From the NCBI GenBank assembly GCA_022457155.1, contig JAJGOT010000287.1:279501-343500 (forward strand): a stretch of DNA of 64,000 bases, in the 5' to 3' direction. Both the position numbers and the translations under genes were made by a program. Numbering within the stretch: the first letter of the stretch is position 1; every line of letters begins with the position of its first letter. The notes under the pieces are model-generated. The model worked only from the letters and a program-made list of their open reading frames with translations, made no database searches and had not been told where the DNA came from. This document shows, in pieces, positions 43,601 to 53,680 of this stretch. The stretch comes from Cladopsammia gracilis. Lineage: Eukaryota; Cnidaria; Anthozoa; Scleractinia; Dendrophylliidae.

Positions 43601-44345
43601 ATGTCCAAAGTAAGACGAGCCGGACAACAAATGCAAAAAGCGACCAGTGGGTCAAACTATTTGGCTAAAGCCTCGTCTTTCAAGGCTCCACGGTCTAAAC
43701 CCTATGACCGACCACAAAATGCTTGTTTCAGTGCCTTCAAACACCGTCCTTTTTTTAGGACATAGCCGAGCCTCCACTCAGACAAAGTCGAACAATCACA
43801 AAAACTCACCCAAGACACACTAGAACAGGTAAGGGAAACAGTTCCCACCAGACTGGTGACCAGTAGCATTAATTTAGAGGACCTGCACCGAAGGGTTGAA
43901 CTTTTTAGAGCAGGTCAGGTGAAATACCATTTAACATCTTGGGAATCATTGACTAATGACCCAGTTATTTTGGATGCCATAAAGCATCATCATATAGGGT
44001 TCGAGTGTGACTACCTGACACAGAAGGTCAGGCCTAACAAAATTCATTGCTCACAAGCTGAAATCACTATTATTGATGCAGAAATTGCTAAGTATGTGAG
44101 TAAAAAAATTCTTACACTGGCCGACTATACACCTGATGGGTTTATTTCAAATATTTTCATTCGCCCCAAAAAGGATGGTACTTACAGGATGATCCTTAAT
44201 TTGAAACCACTTAATGAATTTGTCGATTACCACCATTTTAAAATGGACACATTCCATACCATCCTCAAACTTATCCGACCTGGATGCTTTATGGCATCTG
44301 TAGATCTCAAAGATGCCTACTACTCCATTTCCATGAAGTTTACTT
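43600..44345 (+). pseudogene. DIRS-type retrotransposon RT N-terminal fragment
   Basis: A short frame (MSKVRRAGQQMQKATSGSNY) is followed at 43856-44345 by a 163-residue stretch with AGQVKYHLTSWESLTNDPVI, TLADYTPDGFISNIFIRPKK, MILNLKPLNEFVDYHHFKMD and ASVDLKDAYYSI. The last contains the first catalytic Asp of the reverse transcriptase. These are typical of DIRS/Ngaro elements, which use a tyrosine recombinase instead of an integrase. Homology breaks off at 44345 before the second catalytic box. A DIRS recombinase fragment occurs at 50.54-51.11 kb and may be from the same family. Confidence 0.8.
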
Positions 44346-44369
44346 GTGATTTCTTAGGGGGGCTGTAGG

Positions 44370-45690
44370 TGCATAAAATATATAAAGGAAGGGAGGGAGA
44401 GCAAGAATCCAATATTCAATTTAAAGGATGTTGAAGTTTTGAAATAAGAATTGAGTGGACTTGCCATAACTGCAGAAAACACTTTGCCTGTTTTATCAAT
44501 TTTGGCGTGTTTAGGTGCACAAATAGATCAATTGATCAATACACAGAGATTAAAGTTATGGATTTACATACAAGGGATACATTTAAATTTACTAGCCCAG
44601 TCCCCAAACAACCACACGTTCCCGCGAGAAATGAAAATTGGCGGGAAATACAATTGACAAGAAGTGCCACGTGAAGCTGCCTTCACATGCATGTAAAAAT
44701 CCTGCCATGGAATTGTCTGACATGTGTGGTCCTCTGGTGGAGAAATAGTAGTACCCACACTAGAACAAGTAATCAGGTGATCTGTGAATACGAAAAGGAC
44801 ACAATCAGCAAATTTGTTGTGCGGCAAGTGGACAAACAGTTCGGTGCGAAAGGTCAGTGACATTGTTTATGTACATTGTGTATTCATTTTATTTCTGTCA
44901 TTGATCCCAGTGCAGAGAACGTAAATATAGTCGTATTTCATCACGTTCCATGTTCCCTCGATTGATCTGATGCGAAATAACCGATTGCTTCATACATACA
45001 GATACATCCAGAAATTTTACTGGATCAGATTTTATATCGTCAAGTAGTGACAGTAATGCCTCGTGTGCAGCTTAACTTTAATGTTAAAACGCATGGAAAT
45101 GTTATGTGGAATTGTTATTCTGTAGTTCGTATATTAAGTGATTTCATTCTCTTTGCAGTCTGTCATTTTGCTCTCTGTACATAAATTAATGTATTCGATG
45201 CGATTATAACACAGTATTTAAGATCTCGAAAGATCGTTCTCGTGTGGATGGACGTAGCAATTTTCAGTCCTTGCGGGGAGTGGGGTAAGGCAAAAAGAAC
45301 CTTCGGCGAAAAATTGTTTGGTTTATGGCAGAGACAAAAAGAGGGTAACAGCATCTTTTTTCTTAATCTGTTTAAAACGATCGTCGCATGTAATAGTCGT
45401 TTTTGGTAGGTTAAACACCCAAGCGTCTCTGAAACTAAGTAGTATCAGCCGGCCTATTTATATAATAACTCTCACATGGTGGTATACCTACCCCAGATAG
45501 AAACATCCTGACAAGTATTTATTGCATAATTGATAAAAAAAAAATGAAAAAATATATATATAAACACAAGCAGTAGTTTAGATTAATCTTTTCGTGAGCA
45601 ACACCTACCCCCACCTCCCCACCACTACCACCACCCCTCCCCCAATTCACGCTATTGATAGAAATGTAATGTTGCTACTCGCTATGTATT
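44370..45690. other. No recognised gene
   Basis: Short frames on both strands without motifs. A C-rich stretch with CACC/CCCC runs lies at 45603-45650. This may be the 5' region of the MULE element that follows; I could not locate its terminal inverted repeat. Confidence 0.35.
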
Positions 45691-45699
45691 CAAAAAGCA

Positions 45700-46339
45700 A
45701 TGAGAAAATATGTCAATTTTGTATTCGGGACAGATTGGAAGAGTTTGCCTGGCAACAAAAGCGTGTACTTCCAGAACCCTCAACGAGCATCGGGTTTTAA
45801 TGTCGCTTTTGATGGCGTGCCATTCATCATGATTGCAGAAAAGGTTTTGTGGTGCCATCAAGGACCCGATAGAAACAAAGCTAAAAAAAGAAAACGGAAA
45901 GAGCAAGTCAGTAAAGAAAACGTGAGTAATCAAGTGCTTTAAAACTATGTTGATCAAGCAACCCAATGATTGTTACCCTTATTACTATTGTTATTTGCAA
46001 AAGACGTAACCTCACACAAAACACAAAGAAGTTAGATTGCCCGGCCGCATATACGTAAAGCATGTCGTGAAATTTAACGATTTCAAGGTAATATTTTGTA
46101 ACAGAAAGAATGATAGTTGAAACTGTCGATGCATGATGTGAACAATTGTATTTCAGTTGACATAACTTTCTGTTCAACTTTTATAGGTACTTCAAGAAAA
46201 CCGTAACAAAAGAGAATTAAAGATAAAGTCGAAGCAACTAAGAGAGGCTTTGCAAAAAGGTGGAGATGCAATCACTGAGGAGCAATTTTTCGTTAAGTTG
46301 CCGATCCAGTCACACCATCGAAATCACGTTACTGGAGAG
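45700..46339 (+). pseudogene. MULE transposase, exons 1-2
   Basis: Exon 1 (45700-45921) encodes VNFVFGTDWKSLPGNKSVYF, then FNVAFDGVPFIMIAEKVLWC and HQGPDRNKAKKRKRKEQ. Exon 2 (46187-46339) encodes KQLREALQKGGDAITEEQFF and IQSHHRNHVTGE. Both boundaries are consensus (AAC/GTGAGT; TATAG/GTA; GAG/GTAGGA) and all phases are 0. A WCHxGxDR-type cluster and a basic tail before the transposase core are what I expect at the N-terminus of animal MULE (MuDR) transposases. The next exon lies 3.3 kb downstream at 49625, beyond a Crypton-type gene. A first in-frame ATG is at 45700; an upstream exon is possible. The gene is dead because exon 3 is frameshifted. Confidence 0.6.
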
Positions 46340-46523
46340 GTAGGACCGTCAGTAAATGGTCTAAATAAAATTTAAATAACGAACCCAATTACCTATTATC
46401 ACATTAATGGTGTAATACAGTGATGAACACATTGTCTGCGGCACTAGCCTGTGCGATCAAAATACCGTAATGGAATTAATTACAAGTAACAGAAACCGGT
46501 ACAGCATATGCATATTCATCTAT

Positions 46524-46548
46524 TTTATATATATATATATATATATAT
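46524..46548. repeat. (TA)n microsatellite
   Basis: About eleven TA units in the MULE intron, upstream of the Crypton-type gene. Confidence 0.85.
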
Positions 46549-46688
46549 CCACATCGATGCAGGCTGTAGACAGAGTAAAGGGACGACGCCCACAAACAAC
46601 TTGAAGTTGTTTGTGCGATGACGAAACAAATTCCGAAGAATAAGAATGTTAAAACCGCTACTATTTACAGCGGTCTTACCCAAAGTAG

Positions 46689-46695
46689 TATAAAG
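46689..46695 (+). promoter_or_regulatory. Possible TATA box of the Crypton-type gene
   Basis: TATAAAG lies 56 bp before the ATG at 46751. Position and motif fit a core promoter; there is no further support. Confidence 0.3.
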
Positions 46696-46750
46696 CAGTC
46701 GCCACAAGGAATTATCACTTCAAGAAAGAAGTTGTCCGGTGCAACTAGCC

Positions 46751-49008
46751 ATGGCTGAACAAGCACAGCAAAATCAAGTTCCCCAAGTTCCACAACTTCT
46801 AGTTCCTCAAGCGCAGCAGCCTGCTCCCGTTGCTGAAGAGAACGTTAACCCGCCTGCTGCTCCTGGCGCCGCCCAAGAGGTAATTTTCTTGCCTTTTCTT
46901 TATTCCCGTTCCTGTCGTTTCTTCCTTCACCCGCGTGTCATTTATTTCGTCATCCGTCTCTGGCTTATTGTATTGTTTATGGCTCCAGAGCAGAAATTGT
47001 TTACGGCATTTTGGTATTTTCCTGACTCTGTCAAGCATTTTGTTAGTTCCAGGGACGAAAATTGCTAAATTGCTCATTCCCCTGGTATTGTATTGTTTGT
47101 GGCTCCACAGCAGAAATTGTTTACGGCATTTTGGCATTTTCCAGACTCTGTCAAGCATTTTCCTAGTTACAGGGACGCAAATTGCTAAATTACTCATTCC
47201 CTGGTATTGTATTGTTTGTGGCTCCAGAGCAGAAATTGTTTACGGCATTTTGGCATTTTCCTGACTCTGTCCAGCGTTATCTTAAGTTGCAGGGACGCAA
47301 ATTGCTAAATTACTCGTTCCCTGGTATTGTATTGTTTGTGGCTCCAGAGCAGAAGTTAATTACTGCATTTTGGTATTTTCCTGACTCTGTTGAGCGTTTT
47401 TTCTTAGTTACAGCGAAGCAATTTGCCTAATTACTTGTTCCCTGGTATTGCACGTATTGTTTGTGGCTCCAGAGCAGAAGTTTTTAAAAAGTCTTTTGTT
47501 TCCTGACTCTGTTGAACGTTTTGCATGTTAGTTACAGGGACGCAATCCCTGATATTGTTTTGTTTGTGGCTCCAGAGCAAAAGTGTTTATTACGGTTTGT
47601 TGGTTACATATACTCGTATCTGTTTTATCTTGCTTACTGGTAAATTATTTACCTGTTTCCTGCTGCCTACTTGTTTTTAGCTATTTATTTAATTGCTTTC
47701 TGTTTTGTTCAATGTTTGGCGCCTCTAGCCCCATGGCTTAAGTTTTTCTTTTCTTTTTCTCAGGCCCTACCCCCCTTAGCTCGTCTATTTACCCCGGCTG
47801 TCAGTTGCCCTGCTTGCACCTACCCCAATGACCATACATTTCGCTTCTGCCAATGCTGTGGTTACTTTCGAAGATATCTCCACCCTCTGAAGCCAAAAGA
47901 AGTTTCTTTTGATTTGGATGCAATTAACAAAAGAATTCAAGATCTCCAGCAACAATTCTCTTCCACTGCTTATGCTAAGCAGAAGACTTCCTTAAAGGAT
48001 GAATTGGAGGGTTTCCTTTACGCGCTTCCGGGCCAAAAGTGTCTTACCGACCCTTTGCCTATTGATATTTGCCGATTCTTGGTATTTAAGGATGCTGAAG
48101 GAAAGACTCAGCCTCATAGAAATGGATGTCCCCATATTGGAAAGAAGGGACTTTTTTCCTGCCAGTGCCCTCGTCGTTTGGCATATTCAACTGTAGATTC
48201 TTATATTGGAGAACTGCGTTCAATTTTTGCCGAAGCTGGTCGCCAAGGGGATTGGAACCGCACTCTTCTCCTTGGTAACCCTGCGACTGACCTTTTAATC
48301 AAGGTCTATCTCAAGCAAGTTACTGCTGAGCAGCTCCAGGCACGGGTCACCCCCAAACAAGCTGTTCCTCTTTTCCCGGATAAACTTTTTCTCATCTCCA
48401 ACTACCTTAAGAAAAGGCTTGCGTTGCCCAGTCTCTCCGCCTCCGAACAGTTTATTACCGCTCGTGATCAAGCCTTTTTCAAGGCTCTGTTTTATTCTGG
48501 TGACCATGCTGGGGATCTTGGGCAAATAAAAACTGCTGAAGTTGCGCACTTTCCAGATGATAGTGGATTTCTTTTTCATCATATTTGGGGGAAAACGCTC
48601 CGGGATGGCGCTTCCAACTTCTTTGGCCTCCGCCGGCACCCCAACTCCGCCCTCTGTCCGGTAAGAGCAATTGAGGAATATGTCGCGTATGCCTGTAAGT
48701 TGGGTTTTGGTCTTACCCAAGGATATTTGTTTCGTCCTACTGATCCGCAAGGGCATATTATTGATAAGCCTCTCTCTTCCGCAGCTGCTGAGCATCGGTT
48801 TAAACTATATCTCAAGGAGGCTCGCATTGGTGCTGGTGAAACTCTACACAGTTTCTGCTCAGGTTGCGCCTTGACGCTGGCCTTCTCGGGTTCCGCCTTG
48901 GCTGACCTCATGACGCATGTTGGGTGGTCTTCACCCGCAACAGCAGAATATTATCTCAAATTAGCAAACATTATCAAAGCTGGTGCTCCCGCTGATCTTC
49001 TCGCCTAA
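46751..49008 (+). CDS. Crypton-type tyrosine recombinase, catalytic arginines replaced
   Basis: Exons 46751-46879 and 47764-49008 join in phase 0 (GAG/GTAATT; TCTCAG/GCC) to 457 residues. The N-terminus is rich in Q and P (VPQVPQLLVPQAQQPAP). A CPAC...CQCC zinc cluster follows the splice. Next come a SAM-like core-binding region (STVDSYIGELRSIFAEAG) and the recombinase domain. In the domain, FYSGDHAGDLG has His (CAT, 48505-48507) where the first catalytic Arg of the SGDR-type motif is expected. The HxxR box reads H-S-F-C (TGC, 48856-48858). THVGWSS and AEYYLKL keep the second His/Trp and the Tyr. The frame is otherwise intact. Both changes are C/G to T/A transitions in CpG context. It is probably inactive or exapted. 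The gene sits wholly inside the MULE intron. Confidence 0.65.
46968..47600. repeat. Intronic tandem repeat, about 119-bp unit
   Basis: At least five copies of a unit with TTGTTTGTGGCTCCAGAGCAG, ACGGCATTTTGGCATTTTCC and CAGGGACGCAAATTGCTAA start at about 46968, 47089, 47207, 47330 and 47457, with a shorter last copy at about 47550. The array fills most of the Crypton-type gene's intron. Confidence 0.85.
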
Positions 49009-49286
49009 CATTCACCTTCTGTGACTGAGGCAGCTGACATTTACTCCAGATAGAACTCCTTAAAGGATTTCATCGCTGCTTTTCCTACTCTAGCGTCCCC
49101 TCCCCCAAAACGTCCCCTACCCCAGTAATAGGCGTGTTTCGGAATGGGGCAGGACTTCGTGTTAGCCCCCCCCCACAATCGCTTGTTTTAGTCTGGGGTG
49201 TTATTGTTTGTTGTGGGTGTTTTTTAGATTGGGGTCCTTAGTTTCGTCTCCTTTGTGTTACGGGTGTCCGTTTGCATCCTTTTCTG
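49009..49286. other. C-rich 3' flank of the Crypton-type gene
   Basis: Non-coding, with CCCCTCCCCC-type and CCCCCCCCCC runs at 49089-49178. Likely 3' UTR or end of the inserted element. Confidence 0.4.
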
Positions 49287-49486
49287 TGGCCGCCAGTCCT
49301 CCATATCTCAAAGGAGTACAGGTAAGACCGGCGTCACCTGCAGCCTTATGCCATCTTGCCTGTACTCCGCTCCCCTTGGCCACTTTCTATCCCGCCCTTC
49401 CCTCCCTTGTTATACTAACTTTTGCCTCCGTATATGAAAGTGGCCGCCAGTCCTCCATATCTCAAAGGAGTACAGGTAAGACCGGT
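49287..49486. repeat. Two identical direct repeats of about 50 bp
   Basis: TGGCCGCCAGTCCTCCATAT...GTACAGGTAAGACCGG occurs at about 49287-49339 and again at about 49440-49491. Their perfect match contrasts with the surrounding decay. They may mark the end of the Crypton element or a recent duplication. Confidence 0.8.
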
Positions 49487-49624
49487 GTAAATAGGATACT
49501 ACTTAAAACCTATACTGGCAATGAAACATTCACGTGTACTAAAATTTTCTCGACATCACAGGGTTAACCTGCTCAAGTTCCCAAAATAAACAATTACTTT
49601 TTTTTGTTTTCAAATTGTCTTTAG

Positions 49625-50346
49625 ATGGCTGGGCTGAGAGAAGCTGTCGATGACAGAATTACTCAAAAATAAGGGAGCTTACTCTGCAAGGTGTCTGTAA
49701 AAGGGGCGAGATGAGAAGACACCTAAACAACTATGTACGAAACAACCTGTACAAGGGCCGTTCACCACCACCTAGCTATCGCCGCCTTTTTTATCCCAGA
49801 AGAAAGGACATCGATTATCACATGGCAAAAGCAAAGCTTGCTAATCGTCTAGCTGCCATAGATCAAGACAACGTCAAGCCCTAATTGATAAATGGAAGGA
49901 ATCGTCGCCAGAAGACATGTTCTTCTTCCGAAAACGTGAAGCGGTGGACATCCACGAAACCGAAATAGCCTCCTCCAACAATGAAGACTCCAGAGAGGAA
50001 GAAGATGGTGAACCCGAGCCCTCGCCGTGGGAAGGAGAATTCCCACTATTTTGCTACCAGACAGAGCAGCAAAGACGACTTCTTCAGAAGTATGGCGAAA
50101 TCTGTCTAATGGATGCAACTTATAAGACGACGTGCTACGGACTTCTCGTTTTTCCTTTGCGTGCGTACAAATGTGTCCTACCAGGTGGTAGGTACATTTG
50201 TGGTCCAGTACAGTACCACAGAAGCAATAAGCGAGGCCCTACAAATCTTTAAAACATGGAATCCGACATGGCAACCGCGATACTTCATGATGGACTTTGC
50301 TGAGGAAGGAATCCACGCTCTCAAAGATGTTTTTGAAGGTTGGTCT
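49625..50346 (+). pseudogene. MULE transposase, exon 3 (catalytic part)
   Basis: Acceptor CTTTAG/ATG at 49625 continues exon 2 in phase (GE-MAGLREAVDDRITQK). A one-base loss near 49668 breaks the frame. Further text in other frames is EMRRHLNNYVRNNLYKGRSP, YPRRKDIDYHMAKAKLANRL, then YGEICLMDATYKTTCYG (first catalytic Asp) and, after a shift near 50150, VSYQVVGTFVVQYSTTEAIS and RYFMMDFAEEGIHALKDVF (second Asp). MULE transposases are DDE enzymes of the MuDR superfamily. The sequence leaves MULE homology at about 50346; the third catalytic residue and the zinc-binding C-terminus are missing, replaced by other sequence and a DIRS fragment. Confidence 0.75.
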
Positions 50347-51606
50347 TATATATGTACATTTGGATTTGCAATAGTTTCCTATAAGGGCATTTTTAGCTAT
50401 AGGTTGTGCGATCTTCCTTCTCTAGGTGCAACTCCATTTGAAAGCATAATTTGTTTTAATACACCAGGCTTAGGAACCTTTGCAGTATGGGAATCTCCTG
50501 ATGAGAACGAGGTAATTGCAAGCGACGATCTCCTTGACTTGGAGAGCGATGTTCTTCTAACAGCAATTGAAGAAACCAATATCATCTTGCAGTCCTGGTC
50601 AACTGGTACCCAGAAACAATACACCCCTTACATCAAGAAGTGGCATGACTTTTGTTCTAAACGGGCCCTTAATTCATACAACCCATCTCTAAATATGGTG
50701 CTGGGCTTCTTAGTCAGTTTGCATGAACAAGGATTATCATACACAACTATACACACTGCAAGAAGTGCTCTATCTGCTGTCATTCTTCCTAATGACAATG
50801 TGAACATCGGGAGCCATCCCATCGTCTCCCGATTCATGAAAAGCATCTATAAGAACAATCCACCTGTACCACGGTACCATACTACATGGGATGTAAACCC
50901 AGTCCTTTCTTACTTTTCATCATTACCCAAGCCAACTGAATCAAGTTTAAAGTCCTTCACACTAAAACTGACAATGTTAATTGCACTTGTCTCTGCACAA
51001 AGAGGACAAAGCATCCACCTACTAGACACCCAGTTTATGAAAGACGGGCCTACATTCTTTGAATTTGCTTTGCCAGAGCACATAAAACAAAGTAGACTTG
51101 CCTGTAAGTTGAAGTTTGATTGGAATTCTATGAGTCACCAACTGCAACAAGGGATCACGTGCCCACCCAGGGTTATATTCTACCCCTCCCTAGCAAAAAG
51201 AACCTATGGAGATGATTTTGTACATTTACACGTTTCGGATAACATTCACATTCTAGCTTTAAAAACTGACGTGCGCATGTGTGATGCAATCTCATGTGAT
51301 ACCTTGTTGCAGTTGGTGACTCAGAATTTCAATCAAACTTTTAAGTACAATGATATCCCTTGCCCGATACATAATGGACAATGGTCTCAGTTGCTATGCA
51401 AGAACTCACAAAGATATGTAGACTTAAATGGTCTGAAAGAATCAAATCATGTTGAATCCGCTATTCTCCTGGAAATGTCAAAGCATTTAAACGTGGCCCA
51501 AATTTACATCGAAGGCAAAGGATATATTATTGAGAACCGTGGAATCGAAACCGTAATATTGGTTGAGTCTGCAGAAGATCGAACACAACCAACAAATAAT
51601 AATTAA
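50347..51606 (+). CDS. Long chimeric open frame: MULE end - DIRS recombinase - unknown
   Basis: An uninterrupted frame of 497 codons starts at 50113 in the MULE part and stops at 51606. About 50540-51115 encodes a DIRS-type tyrosine recombinase segment: the core-binding domain (QSWSTGTQKQYTPYIKKWHD, LGFLVSLHEQGLSYTTIHTA, RSALSAVILP) and the start of the catalytic domain with the first Arg (LVSAQRGQSIHLLD). From about 51130 the text changes to an unrelated protein (CPPRVIFYPSLAKRTYGDDF... NIHILALKTDVRMCDAISCD) that continues into the unidentified DDE-like gene. The HxxR and Tyr of the recombinase are absent. Whether the frame is expressed or only young and not yet broken cannot be told. Confidence 0.5.
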   Translation, partial: YICTFGFAIVSYKGIFSYRLCDLPSLGATPFESIICFNTPGLGTFAVWESPDENEVIASDDLLDLESDVLLTAIEETNIILQSWSTGTQKQYTPYIKKWHDFCSKRALNSYNPSLNMVLGFLVSLHEQGLSYTTIHTARSALSAVILPNDNVNIGSHPIVSRFMKSIYKNNPPVPRYHTTWDVNPVLSYFSSLPKPTESSLKSFTLKLTMLIALVSAQRGQSIHLLDTQFMKDGPTFFEFALPEHIKQSRLACKLKFDWNSMSHQLQQGITCPPRVIFYPSLAKRTYGDDFVHLHVSDNIHILALKTDVRMCDAISCDTLLQLVTQNFNQTFKYNDIPCPIHNGQWSQLLCKNSQRYVDLNGLKESNHVESAILLEMSKHLNVAQIYIEGKGYIIENRGIETVILVESAEDRTQPTNNN

Positions 51607-53413
51607 CAAGAAAGTGGAAGAGGCTGTTGGAAACACTTACCATACTCTTCTGCAATATCTCGACAGCAAATGTGAGAGGGATACACTGAAATCAGTACTT
51701 ACAAATATAACAAGTGTGAACGTCATAACAAAACTCGGGAATGTCCAAGACAAGCGAAGTCTCTAACGCACAAAAAATCTTGTCCCCCACAATTTGCAAT
51801 TATTCGAGGATATGAAAAACAGCATGGAAGTTGATGATAAATCACTAAACGATGAAACGAAGAGGAGGAAAAAGAACCGCTTGCTACAAAAAATGAAGAT
51901 GGAAAAGCTCAGACATGTTTTCAGGGGGAGAGGAAGAAAACTGAAGAGTGAAGAATTTCCAGACCTCATGGGAATTCTGGCATTTGCGTTTGGAGAAGGC
52001 GATAGGGTGGACAGGGCTGGAGGTGGGTTGGAAGACTTACTGATACGATATTGTACAGAGCGGCCCGACAGCAATACGATTATGCAGAATGCAAGAGACC
52101 ATACTGGCCTTGACCCCCAAAGGGTTTAACAAGTCTTTCTTCTTGTTTCAACTACACTCAGAACTATCGTGAAGCAACCTATCAATATCAACGCCATCAT
52201 TCTAGGAAAGGGATAAATACCTGCCGGTCTCTGCATAAACCCCCAAGAACTGGTGTAGAACAATTTGTGGTGAACCTACATTGGTCTACTCAGAACGTAA
52301 ATCTGACACTAGATTTAGATTTAGATCCCAACAACTTTATGGTCGATTCTAAAGACTTCAAAGCTAAGGTACATGCGGATATTTCACCCATTCAAAAACC
52401 CGGCAAAACGTGGCGACGAATAACCCTTCCCGACCACGATTGGTGTAGACTCGCTCATCAAGCTGTTACGTCGATGAGTCATCTCTTTGTGGAGACAGTT
52501 GATCTTGGAGGAAGAGGAAGAGCACAGTAAGTTCTACAGTGCGAGGACAGGGACAGCAGCCACTCTCATTAATATATCTTATTTTGAGCCTGAAACTGTC
52601 CAGCATGTGTTTAACAAGCTTTTCCTGCTGCTTGTGAATCCTGCATTGGACTGTTTTCAGAAATCCCAATTCTGGAAAGATAAAAGAACATTTTGTATTT
52701 GTTGTTGATAATGGTCCATCAGAGAAACTCAATAGTCCCCATAGTGGTTAGTGCGCTTGATGAGACTTTTAAACTTGATGTCTGTCACACAAGTCATTTG
52801 CTGAGTATCACAGCAAAAGAAACCCCATTGAACGTTGCACATGCTGTTCAGATGTTCAATGCTGTTCAATGATCAATTTACAAGCAGGTGTCCATTCAGT
52901 GTGCAAAATCGCAGATCAACGGCATCGGGAAAACATGAAGCACATGGTGGAGGAGGTGCGAAAGTGTTTCTCATACACTCAGTATGGTGGGAAACCATGC
53001 CTCTCTTTGCGTGGTATTATGGTATTAGAGAAGTAAACTTTGTCTTCAATGATGAAGCAGAACTCATCACTTTCCTCGGAAAGAGCGAGTGCAGGAAAAA
53101 TGAAGATATCGCACAATACAAGCCCATAAAGAATGATTTATGGAAGGCTTCTATCCTCTGGGGCCTAAAAGAAGATTTCATTGTCTGTTATAGGGAGGAT
53201 TACTAGGTGCTCCAAAACACGTTAGAAGAAGAGGGGGAGAGAACCTCCTGGATAGATCATCACTCCACAACAGACTTCAACCAAGATTTCAAGTCGCCAA
53301 TGAGTAAAGTGAGTTTAACCCTTGAACCAATCCCAGATTATGTTCGATGGCTAAACACTGGAGGAAAATTACATTTCTTTTTTCAATTACATCCCGTTAA
53401 AAATAGGAACTAG
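51130..53413 (+). pseudogene. Unidentified DDE-like (transposase-like) gene, decayed
   Basis: A run of frames that together form one protein. In order they read AKRTYGDDFVHLHV and MSKHLNVAQIYIEGKGYIIE (51180-51540); FRGRGRKLKSEEFPDLMGIL with FAFGEGDRVDRAGGGLEDLL (51918-52050); SLSSCFNYTQNYREATYQYQ and PPRTGVEQFVVNLHWSTQNV (52140-52300); ISPIQKPGKTWRRITLPDHD (52380); ARTGTAATLINISYFEPETV (52540); FVVDNGPSE (52695); a VSQ..KKPH.-type segment where homologous reading suggests YHSKRNP; then REVNFVFNDEAELITFL (53025) and PIPDYVRWLNTGGKLHF (53325). VVDNGP and a downstream acidic residue in the RNP-E context look like the second and third residues of a DDE site. I cannot name the superfamily. Stops and shifts are many. 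Confidence 0.5.
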
Positions 53414-53680
53414 GAATTGCTTAAACAAGTCCAAGGGTAAATCGAAGAGATATTCTTTTTGTAAAGGTTTGGATTAAATGGATTTTTACTGTCCCACTGC
53501 CTGACTTTTTACATGGGTGATGTGAAGAAATAATTACTAAGTCATTTCAGGACCATAGAAGAAACGTAGCTTTATATCATCTGCTGAAGCATGATTACTG
53601 TCTATAAAGCACCAAGAAAATAAATAACATTATGTAAAAGCTAACCTTTTGGTAACCTAAGTTTTACTTGTGAGATTTAA
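53397..53680 (+). repeat. Dispersed repeat, forward copy of 38400-38692
   Basis: Begins GTTAAAAATAGGAACTAG at the end of the DDE-like remnant and matches the reverse copy at 38.4-38.7 kb for nearly 290 bp. The upstream sequences of the two copies differ. Confidence 0.75.

Noticed and set aside
46799..47264. Long frames on both strands through the repeat array
   Set aside because: They are made by the 119-bp tandem repeat in the intron; the frame follows the repeat, not a protein.
48295..48911. Reverse-strand frames of 166 and 110 codons
   Set aside because: They lie antisense to the Crypton-type recombinase exon, whose sense frame has clear motifs.
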